This document shows positions 55,759 through 62,327 of a stretch of 64,000 nt of DNA, one piece after another. The DNA lies in NCBI RefSeq assembly GCF_900609045.1, contig NZ_UXAV01000031.1, positions 62,001 through 126,000 of the forward strand, read 5' to 3'. Source of the stretch: Filibacter tadaridae (lineage in GTDB: Bacteria > Bacillota > Bacilli > Bacillales_A > Planococcaceae). Each line of letters starts with the position of its first letter. Position 1 is the stretch's first letter. The position numbers and the translations under genes were made by a program. Below the pieces are notes generated by a model. The model was not told where the DNA came from, made no database searches, and was given only the letters and a program-made list of their open reading frames with translations.

Positions 55759-57552
55759 CTACAATTTTTCTCCTTTACAACCACACCCCGGCATACCAGG
55801 TACGTCCCCACTTGTGGGTGCTATCCTTTTTAGTCGGCATTGTTCTTCAAGTGTCTTCATTAAAACACTTTGAATAATGGCTGATTTAGTTGTTGCGAAT
55901 ACGGGATCTGCTAAATTCTTTTCTTCTAGGGGGTCTTGAGTTAGGTTGTATAGTTCAAATTGTTCCGGAACCGGCTCTGTTTTTATCGTTGATTCGCAGC
56001 CGTCATCTAACCCAGTTACGACGGTATCGGCACAACCGGGTTCCGTCCAAAACTGTGGGTTGTCAAAATAACGAGCGAATTTCCATATCTCTTCACTTGA
56101 ATTTTTACCGGTTTCAAGCGTGGTAATCACTGCTTCGATATCATTTGGTTCCACTACGGATGTGTAGGGTTTGCCCGTGACGGCATTCGTTTGATTCAAC
56201 CCTTTGAAGACATCGTCGTCTGTCATGAAATAAATGGGTTCATTTGCACCGATACAGGTCTTATGCCCGTGAAGAAGCGGCTTCAAGTTTCGGCCGACGA
56301 GCGGAAGTGCTTCTGTGTGATCAATCGACAGCTTTTCCCGCGCTAAATCAGCGTCTATGCCCGCCAATCCTAACAATGTGGGCAGTACATCAACATGGCT
56401 AGTTAGCATTTCCGTACATTTTCCTTCATTAAATAACGTTGGGCTATGAATGATCAATGGAACATGGATGGATTCTTCATACATGTTATACCACTTTTGA
56501 TGTAGACCGCCATGAGCGCCTAGTTGGTCACCATGATCGGCCGTGAATACAATAATTGTATTCTCATAGAAACGTGAGTTTTCAAGAGCCACTAAGACTT
56601 TCAGCATTTCATCATCGACCTTTTTTTGTAAACTATAATACAATTGTCTGTAAAAGTTATTGTCATTAATTGGTTGCAACGCTTTTGGATAGGTAGTGCG
56701 GTAGCTTCCCTGCGCAGATGGTTTTGTTAACAATGACTCCCTTGCTGTCGGGGCTGGCGGAATGTAAGGAAGTGTCGGATCGACTTCAAAGTTAAAGTTC
56801 GGGAAAATTGCAGATAGCGCACCGTATAACGCAATATCATGAGGATTTAAGAAAGAGCACATGATAAACCAAGGATTTTCGTCAGTATGACAAGATGATT
56901 GTTCATGTAACGATTTAATAAGCTCTACCGTTTCGGCAGCAAACACTTCGTCCCGACCACTTGTGCCGGTTCCTGCAGACGAAGCGGAATTTCGTGGATC
57001 AGTGCCATGAGGTTCCGGTCCAATCCAATCGGAATAGCCAAATGAATCAAGACGATTCGCTTTTTCATACATTTTTTCTTTCGTCTTATCGGGAATACCC
57101 GTTTTCGGATCATAGCTCGGTAGCGCTTCATGCGTACCTGGGATTAAGATATCCTCGGCTGATGCATGCCACTTCCCTTTCCAAAAGGTACTGTAACCTG
57201 CAGTCCGAAAATAATCCCCCATCGTAGGAACCGTGTTCGGGTCAAGCCAAAAAACATCCGGGTCAAAAGATCCCTTGGCAGCCCCCGGCGTTTGAGTAAC
57301 GCCATGGAGCGAAGGATATTGTCCTGTATATAAAGTTGCCCGACTTGGCGCGCAGGCAGTACTTCCTGCATAGTGATTGCAAAATTCCATTCCCTTCTTC
57401 CGCAACCATTCTTGTGCAACTAAATGCTTTTTCCGCCATTCCTGCAGTGCCTTTGTTTCATAGACAGATGGAAAACGTTCCTCGTCAACCATTAAGAAAA
57501 GGATATTGGGTTGCTTTTTCTTATTTGAATAGTTGTTATTCTGTTCTTCCAC
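55759..57552 (-). CDS. Sulfatase
   Basis: Type I sulfatase of about 597 residues, cytoplasmic (no signal peptide). The start of the domain is QPNILFLMVDEERFPSVYET. The formylglycine site is TACAPSRATLYTGQYPSLHG (CxPSR with Cys, so a formylglycine-generating enzyme is needed). Other metal and substrate ligands are in FWKGKWHAS and FTADHGDQLGAHGGLHQKWY. The family hydrolyses sulfate esters such as choline sulfate or aryl sulfates; the substrate is not clear. GTG at 57552 is preferred (AAGGGTGG 8 nt upstream) over ATG at 57579. It is transcribed alone. Confidence 0.92.
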   Translation of the reverse strand: MEEQNNNYSNKKKQPNILFLMVDEERFPSVYETKALQEWRKKHLVAQEWLRKKGMEFCNHYAGSTACAPSRATLYTGQYPSLHGVTQTPGAAKGSFDPDVFWLDPNTVPTMGDYFRTAGYSTFWKGKWHASAEDILIPGTHEALPSYDPKTGIPDKTKEKMYEKANRLDSFGYSDWIGPEPHGTDPRNSASSAGTGTSGRDEVFAAETVELIKSLHEQSSCHTDENPWFIMCSFLNPHDIALYGALSAIFPNFNFEVDPTLPYIPPAPTARESLLTKPSAQGSYRTTYPKALQPINDNNFYRQLYYSLQKKVDDEMLKVLVALENSRFYENTIIVFTADHGDQLGAHGGLHQKWYNMYEESIHVPLIIHSPTLFNEGKCTEMLTSHVDVLPTLLGLAGIDADLAREKLSIDHTEALPLVGRNLKPLLHGHKTCIGANEPIYFMTDDDVFKGLNQTNAVTGKPYTSVVEPNDIEAVITTLETGKNSSEEIWKFARYFDNPQFWTEPGCADTVVTGLDDGCESTIKTEPVPEQFELYNLTQDPLEEKNLADPVFATTKSAIIQSVLMKTLEEQCRLKRIAPTSGDVPGMPGCGCKGEKL

Positions 57553-57633
57553 TTTTCGCACCACCCTTTCTAAAATCATAAGTACTTATATACTGTATGA
57601 AAAAAGGCGTAGGTTCCTATGAGTGATTCACAC

Positions 57634-57759
57634 AAGTTGCGTGTTTTTGGTATAACGTTGTGGGGCATGGAGAAAACGTTGGTAGGTTCGGGGAGTATGT
57701 TGGGAGGTGTGACGAATACGTTGTGAGGTTGTAGTTTTTTGTTGAGAGGTTTGATTATA
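57634..57759 (+). repeat. 21-bp tandem array, CGTTGTGAGG family (copy C3)
   Basis: Six units at 57634, 57655, 57676, 57697, 57718 and 57739, all exactly 21 bp, for example ACGTTGTGGGGCATGGAGAA and ATGTTGGGAGGTGTGACGAA. Confidence 0.85.
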
Positions 57760-57917
57760 TGGATATCCCCCCAAAAACAGGTACCTTCACAACCAAAATG
57801 CTGTCAAATCGCAATGGTCTTGTCGGCTTTTCGATGTTGCTTCGACTTTTATTTCATCCACTTAGGTTTTCCGAAGCCTCCAAAATCCGTGAATGAGTGA
57901 CAGTCACCGAAATATAA

Positions 57918-57973
57918 ACAAAGACATAGGAGACTCATCGACGATTTATCGATGGGTTTCCCATGTCTTTTTG
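57918..57973. terminator. Orphan terminator hairpin
   Basis: AAAGACATAGGAGACTCATCGA pairs with the reverse complement-like right arm TCGATGGGTTTCCCATGTCT, followed by TTTTTG. No gene ends here, so a gene or RNA was probably lost, or a small RNA is made. Confidence 0.65.
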
Positions 57974-58364
57974 AATTAAGAGCTCCACAACTAACTTCCC
58001 ACTTACTAAATTATCGAGTCATTTCTCCTTACATATCCACAACGACTGCAACAATTTGAATAATAACTCATCCGGTGATATCCCGACAGCTTACATACCC
58101 ATTTCCCAAACCATTTTCCGATGAGAATCCCCCCCATATATAACTAAGAAAAAGTACCGGTAATTGATAGAGATAGCTGTAAACTAAATATCTCTTCTCC
58201 CTATATTATACACTTAGTGTGCTTTCTTACTAACTATTACTTTTAAAATAGTTAAATAATTAATAAAAAGAGCATTTGGACCTAATTAGTTAGGCACAAC
58301 GAACCTAAATAGTTAACATTTTTTCATCGTTCGGATAAAGTCTAGGGTTCCAAGCATGTCAACT

Positions 58365-58382
58365 TTTAATTTTGGACAATAA
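58365..58382 (+). pseudogene. Tail of a decayed SLH-propeller paralogue
   Basis: TTTAATTTTGGACAATAA (F-N-F-G-Q-stop) and the following ACGATAA match the end of the intact SLH gene at 61960-61988 (F-D-F-G-Q-stop, then TGATAA). The downstream parts also correspond: a decayed terminator (CCACCTGACTTTTCAGG near 58430) and then a CGTTGTGAGG array. Only the last codons of the lost paralogue remain. Confidence 0.65.
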
Positions 58383-58458
58383 ACGATAATAATGCTCTGT
58401 CCCAATAATGCAAGCATCAAATATCACCCACCTGACTTTTCAGGGAAGCGCTTGTTTG

Positions 58459-58517
58459 ATGTTGTGAGCTTGGTGATGTGTTGCGGGGTTTTGGTTAAAC
58501 GTTGGGTGGTTGGCGTT
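58459..58517 (+). repeat. 21-bp tandem array, CGTTGTGAGG family (copy C4, degenerate)
   Basis: Three units (58459, 58478, 58499): ATGTTGTGAGCTTGGTG, GTGTTGCGGGGTTTTGG and ACGTTGGGTGGTTGGCG. It follows the decayed paralogue tail as array C6 follows the intact gene. Confidence 0.7.
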
Positions 58518-58566
58518 TTTGCTGCACGTAATGCAAATGCTATATTTTCATAACGTTTAGGTTTGC

Positions 58567-58600
58567 CACTTAGGGTGCCGGGATATTGGCACCCTAAGTG
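58567..58600. repeat. Perfect 13-bp-arm palindrome with GGTGCC core
   Basis: CACTTAGGGTGCC and GGCACCCTAAGTG around an 8-nt loop. No T run. Similar core to the palindrome at 26488-26506. Confidence 0.75.
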
Positions 58601-58641
58601 CTTCAAACCATGGCAGTACCTGGTATCCTGTAAGTCATTCA

Positions 58642-58692
58642 ATTAGTGGAACAAATAACCAATCGAGATGGAACAATCACGCGCCCGTAAAA
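58642..58692 (+). repeat. Dispersed repeat D, copy 5 (fragment)
   Basis: AACAAATAACCAATCGAGAT and GGAACAATCACGCGCCCG match the middle of copy 1 (ACAACCAATGGCGATGGGAC, AATCACGCGTTCG). Confidence 0.65.
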
Positions 58693-58702
58693 CTTGCAGA
58701 AG

Positions 58703-58739
58703 AAAAAGGCGACCATTCCTAGTGAATGGTCGCCTTTTT
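58703..58739. terminator. Orphan bidirectional terminator
   Basis: Perfect 16-bp stem: AAAAAGGCGACCATTC with GAATGGTCGCCTTTTT around a 5-nt loop. No intact gene ends here. Confidence 0.8.
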
Positions 58740-58838
58740 CTTCGCTATTTTAAATCGATATGGTTGTAATAGACACCATTTTATGGTGACAGCCACTCAC
58801 ACTTTATATATGTTGAACTAATGATTCAATATAAACTC

Positions 58839-58935
58839 CAGCGAAGGAGCCTCACTGGGGTAGCCGAAGCAATAAGACTGACAGCGGTCTTCTGTCAGGC
58901 TGATTGCGGGAGGCATCCCCAAGCGCCGAGCGTTG
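58839..58935 (+). repeat. Structured hairpin repeat E, copy 2
   Basis: Diverged copy of the element at 26522. Pairs: GGAGC/GCGCC (weak), GGGG/CCCC, GCC/GGC, GCAATAAG/CTGATTGC (one mismatch) and TGACAG/CTGTCA. Compared with copy 1, GTGG/CCAC became GGGG/CCCC and TGGCAG/CTGCC became TGACAG/CTGTCA, so both sides of helices changed together. Confidence 0.8.
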
Positions 58936-59048
58936 TTAAGAGGATTCTTTATATCAAAATATATATCTTGATTATTTGAACTATCATATTTGTATGAGTG
59001 AAAGGCACCGTATATCGCTTACGATTTAATTGAGAACTAAAACACCAG

Positions 59049-59807
59049 CTATATTTTAGTCGGAGTAGTATTGCTATTTCCATTCATCATTTCCAGGAAT
59101 TTAAGCGGGATATTGAATTCATTCTTTTCATTAAAGAGAGTCGTAGAAAATTCTTCATCCATTCGTTTAATTTCACTGATTTCCTTATGAAGATTCTCCA
59201 TCTTCCAATCCAATTCGTTGGCAGATTCCGCAGCCTCTTTCAACTCTCTTGTTATTTTTTCAGGGACTGATTTATTAAATTTATAAAAGATTTTATGTTC
59301 CAGACTTGCCCAAAAATCCATAGCGATTGTCCTGATTTGCATTTCAACGAAGACATGCTCCACCCGATCTGACATAAACACAGGAATTTTTAATATCAAA
59401 TGTAGACTTCGGTACCCATTGGGCTTCGGGTTTTTAATGTAATCTTTATACTCAATCACTTCAATATCCTTTTGCTTTTGAATCATTTCACTTAGCTTAT
59501 AAATGTCAGAGTTAAAGGAACAGTTAATACGGATTCCTGCAATATCCCGCATATTTTCCTTTATGGAAGGTAGGGATAGTTCAACGTTTTTACGAAGTGC
59601 TTTTTTTATAATGCTTTCTGGTGTTTTCAAACGAGTATTAATATGTTCGATAGGGTTGTATTCATGTATCAATTGAAATTCTTCTTCCAAGATATTGATT
59701 TTGGTGCTCACTTCATCTAATGCAAATTTATATGCCAGCATGAATCTTGTCACTTCTTTTTTCAAATGATTCAATCTACTATAGTCTTGTTCATTTGTAC
59801 GTTTCAA
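59049..59807 (-). CDS. relP: Small alarmone synthetase, RelP/YwaC-like
   Basis: Stand-alone (p)ppGpp synthetase of 252 residues, cytoplasmic. The synthetase domain contains YKFALDEVSTKINILEEEFQ, MRDIAGIRINCSFNSDIYKL, the G-loop region PKPNGYRSLHLILKIP and EMQIRTIAMDFWASLEHKIF with the catalytic Glu. The pattern is nearer to RelP/YwaC than to RelQ/YjbM. There is no hydrolase domain. The start is TTG at 59807 with AGGGGA about 9 nt upstream. The C-terminus (about 30 residues past the usual end, RMDEEFSTTLFNEKNEFNIP) is longer than in B. subtilis YwaC. In Firmicutes this type is induced by cell-envelope stress. Confidence 0.9.
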   Translation of the reverse strand: MKRTNEQDYSRLNHLKKEVTRFMLAYKFALDEVSTKINILEEEFQLIHEYNPIEHINTRLKTPESIIKKALRKNVELSLPSIKENMRDIAGIRINCSFNSDIYKLSEMIQKQKDIEVIEYKDYIKNPKPNGYRSLHLILKIPVFMSDRVEHVFVEMQIRTIAMDFWASLEHKIFYKFNKSVPEKITRELKEAAESANELDWKMENLHKEISEIKRMDEEFSTTLFNEKNEFNIPLKFLEMMNGNSNTTPTKI

Positions 59808-60408
59808 AATAAATTCCCCTTTTCTTTACATTCGCCATCACTAAGATGTTCTAGAGTTGAAGTTTACTTTAGTTCTCTCTCGGAATTGGATGATTACGTC
59901 CGGCGGAAATACCCTGGGTTCAATCTCTTTCACCGTCGTGTTTTCGTATCCTTTTTCTATAAATAAAATGCGGTTACTCTCAAATAGAGCTGTTCATTTA
60001 TTTTCGGAACGTTTTTGTTGTGGCAGCATCGGAAAAATCTCAAAGAGTGGACTGTCTTGTTTGTACATCTTTTGACCACTTTATTGAATAATAGCATGAA
60101 TGATAGAAAATGCTTAACTTGAGTTCAGGTAATTTTAGCATTTTTACGGGATATTTGCTTTGGCGTTCACCCTTTGTTCAAATTCGGTTTACGGTTACAG
60201 TCACTCAAACTTTGCGCTTCACCAACCTCGCAACGTAATCGCCAAACCTCACAACATAATTTCTAAACCCTGCAACATTAGACGACGACCTCACAACGTT
60301 AATTATGCAGATGCCTAAAATTAGTACTCTTTTATAGGCCATTTGATACGAGAAATAGAAAGTATTCCATTCTATAATAAATTTAGTTTACTAGAAAGGA
60401 TGTTTTCA
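59808..60408. other. Spacer of 600 bp with array C5
   Basis: Upstream of both relP-like (-) and the SLH gene (+). Besides array C5 (60224-60307) nothing is recognised. Promoters of both genes must be here. Confidence 0.5.
60224..60307 (-). repeat. 21-bp tandem array, CGTTGTGAGG family (copy C5)
   Basis: Four units at 60224, 60245, 60266 and 60287, each exactly 21 bp: AACCTCGCAACGTAATCGCC, AACCTCACAACATAATTTCT, AACCCTGCAACATTAGACGA, GACCTCACAACGTTAATTAT (last base of each omitted). Confidence 0.88.
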
Positions 60409-61980
60409 TTGAAAAAAGTACTACAGGTTTTAATGGTATTATCATTAAGCCTTTCCATAGTTACTCTTCCAACTCGGAGTGTAAAAGCAGCAGGATTTTC
60501 TGATGTATCTGGATTAAAAAAAGAAATCAACTATTTAACTGACCAAAAAGTAATCAACGGTTACAAAGATGGCACATTCCGTCCTTCTGAAAAACTTACG
60601 CGCGCGCAAGCGGTTGTGATGATTATGCGCGCAATCGGTTTGCCAGAGACGCCAATGCAAGACTCAGGATTCTATGATGTGAGTCCAAGCAGTTTCGGCT
60701 ATAAAGAAATTTCCCACGCCGTGAATGGTGGGATTATTAATGGAAAAAGTAAACATCAATTTGATCCAACCGGGAAAATCACGCGGGCTGAAATGGCTAA
60801 AATACTGGGGAATACATTTAAACTGGAAGGGGTCAATGAGTTCGAATTCAAAGATGTATCCCATGGTTCATGGGCATTCCCATTCATCTCATCATTGGCT
60901 GCGAACAATATTACCGTTGGGTATGACGATAGAACGTTCCGACCAACTCAACCGATTGACCGTGCGCAATTTTCAGCTTTCCTCGCGCGAAGCATGAAGC
61001 CACACTTCCGCCCGTCCACTGGAAAAGTTAAGCATTCCGTCGTCGACCTACCCATGGAGGCAACAATCATAGATGTTGTGAAAAATCCAAAGAAGCCATT
61101 CATTTACTATCTTGATAAGGAGTCAAAATCGCTCGTACTGCTAAATTTGGAAACCAAAGCTAAAAAGGTTGTGAAACTGACACATCCAGCAGAAAAGCTC
61201 GCCATCAAGAACGATAAAATTTTCGTCACGCAACTTATTCAAGAAAGAAGCCCGTATAACTTCATCGAGACACAAAAAGGACTCATCAATGTCTACGATG
61301 CGGATGATCTTTCTTTTCTAAAGGTAGTAAACGTAAATATCGAACCCTACGATATTGCTGTGGCTGATGATGAAACCCTGATTGTTTCATCTGGATCCGG
61401 TCAACATACGGAGCTTCATACGTATAACTGGCAAACGTCAGAACACCTTTCGTCTGCTGATAGTATACAACAAGAATTGATTGAACTATCACCAACGCAA
61501 AATAAAATCTATTCAGTGAAAACTTCGCACTATACGGGTAAAATTGATACGTATAGTTTACTAGCAGGGGTTATCAAGAAGGAAGAAATGGTGTCTCGCT
61601 TCTTCGACACCATGAAACTTAGAGGCTATATTCAAATGTCTCCTGACGGAAGGGTTATTTATAATGGAGACGGGACAGTTTACGCATCAAGCAGTGACCC
61701 ATCCAAGGATTTGGCTCCTCTTGGCAAGTTGGCCACTCCTTTCAGTACGATGACGTTCGATGAGTTTGGCAAGCAAATGTTCCTTGCTGATCGCTCACCA
61801 CAAATTTCTGTTTATAAATATGACTCGCTTGAGCCTACTTTTGCTTTGCGCGTGTATGGCAAAGTAAATCGACTGGTTTATGTAGAGGAGACAAAAGAAC
61901 TATATGCGCTTACCTCAATCAAGCTCGATGGTTCTAAAGTAGAATCCACGATATTGGAACGATTTGATTTTGGACAATAA
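60409..61980 (+). CDS. SLH-domain surface protein with propeller-like C-terminus
   Basis: Secreted S-layer-anchored protein of 523 residues. The signal peptide (KKVLQVLMVLSLSLSIVTLP) ends near SVKAAGF. Three SLH repeats follow (about 30-200): GFSDVSGLKKEINYLTDQKV, GFYDVSPSSFGYKEISHAVN and FEFKDVSHGSWAFPFISSLA. Residues 215-520 consist of repeated short beta-strands (KPFIYYLDKESKSLVLLNLE, VVNVNIEPYDIAVADDETLI) that look like an NHL or lactonase-type beta-propeller. The start is TTG at 60409, 8 nt after AAAGGA; the ATG at 60400 overlaps that site. A terminator and array C6 follow. The remains of a paralogue are at 58365. Ligand or activity unknown. Confidence 0.9.
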   Translation: MKKVLQVLMVLSLSLSIVTLPTRSVKAAGFSDVSGLKKEINYLTDQKVINGYKDGTFRPSEKLTRAQAVVMIMRAIGLPETPMQDSGFYDVSPSSFGYKEISHAVNGGIINGKSKHQFDPTGKITRAEMAKILGNTFKLEGVNEFEFKDVSHGSWAFPFISSLAANNITVGYDDRTFRPTQPIDRAQFSAFLARSMKPHFRPSTGKVKHSVVDLPMEATIIDVVKNPKKPFIYYLDKESKSLVLLNLETKAKKVVKLTHPAEKLAIKNDKIFVTQLIQERSPYNFIETQKGLINVYDADDLSFLKVVNVNIEPYDIAVADDETLIVSSGSGQHTELHTYNWQTSEHLSSADSIQQELIELSPTQNKIYSVKTSHYTGKIDTYSLLAGVIKKEEMVSRFFDTMKLRGYIQMSPDGRVIYNGDGTVYASSSDPSKDLAPLGKLATPFSTMTFDEFGKQMFLADRSPQISVYKYDSLEPTFALRVYGKVNRLVYVEETKELYALTSIKLDGSKVESTILERFDFGQ

Positions 61981-62017
61981 ATGATAAAAGTGGTTTTGTT
62001 TCACTAACGCAAATGAG

Positions 62018-62057
62018 AAATGGCGCCCGCCTGTCTTTTTTCAGGGGGGCGCTATTT
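62018..62057 (+). terminator. Terminator of the SLH-propeller gene
   Basis: AAATGGCGCCCGCCTG pairs with CAGGGGGGCGCTATTT (two mismatches) around a T-rich loop. Confidence 0.75.
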
Positions 62058-62059
62058 GT

Positions 62060-62135
62060 ATGTTGTGGGCTTTGTAGAATGTTGCGTTTTTTTGGCGAAA
62101 CGTGGGTAGTTTCGGGGATTGCGTTGGAAAGTCCG
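62060..62135 (+). repeat. 21-bp tandem array, CGTTGTGAGG family (copy C6, degenerate)
   Basis: Four units (62060, 62079, 62100, 62121; lengths 19, 21, 21, partial): ATGTTGTGGGCTTTGTAGA, ATGTTGCGTTTTTTTGGCGA, ACGTGGGTAGTTTCGGGGAT and GCGTTGGAAAGTCCG. It begins 3 bp after the terminator. Confidence 0.75.
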
Positions 62136-62267
62136 TTTGAAAGTTACAAAGAGACTATAGTTGAAGAATAACTAAAAGTTGTTGCCTAAACTTTCATGAT
62201 TTAGGACTAATAGTAACCTATTCATTCGCAATTATCCCGGTCGTTAAACAATTTAAAATAGTAGTAT

Positions 62268-62319
62268 TCCTTTTACATTACTAATGATATAATACAAATG
62301 TCATGGTAATGTAAAAGGA
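62268..62319 (+). promoter_or_regulatory. Extended -10 promoter flanked by a 14-bp inverted repeat
   Basis: TCCTTTTACATTAC (62268-62281) and GTAATGTAAAAGGA (62306-62319) are perfect inverted copies 24 bp apart. Between them lies TGATATAAT (62285-62293), an extended -10 promoter. The right arm overlaps the AAAGGAGG ribosome site of the SLH protease gene. It could be an operator pair, or an arm pair that hides the ribosome site if transcription starts upstream. Confidence 0.6.
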
Positions 62320-62327
62320 GGAATTAC

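Larger units (their letters stand above)
57553..59048. other. Repeat-rich spacer of about 1.5 kb without an intact gene
   Basis: It holds array C3 (57634-57759), an orphan terminator (57918-57973), the tail of a decayed SLH gene (about 58365-58382) with array C4, a GGTGCC palindrome (58567-58600), a repeat D fragment (58642-58692), a second orphan terminator (58703-58739) and hairpin E copy 2 (58839-58935). It looks like a site of gene loss and repeat accumulation. Confidence 0.7.
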
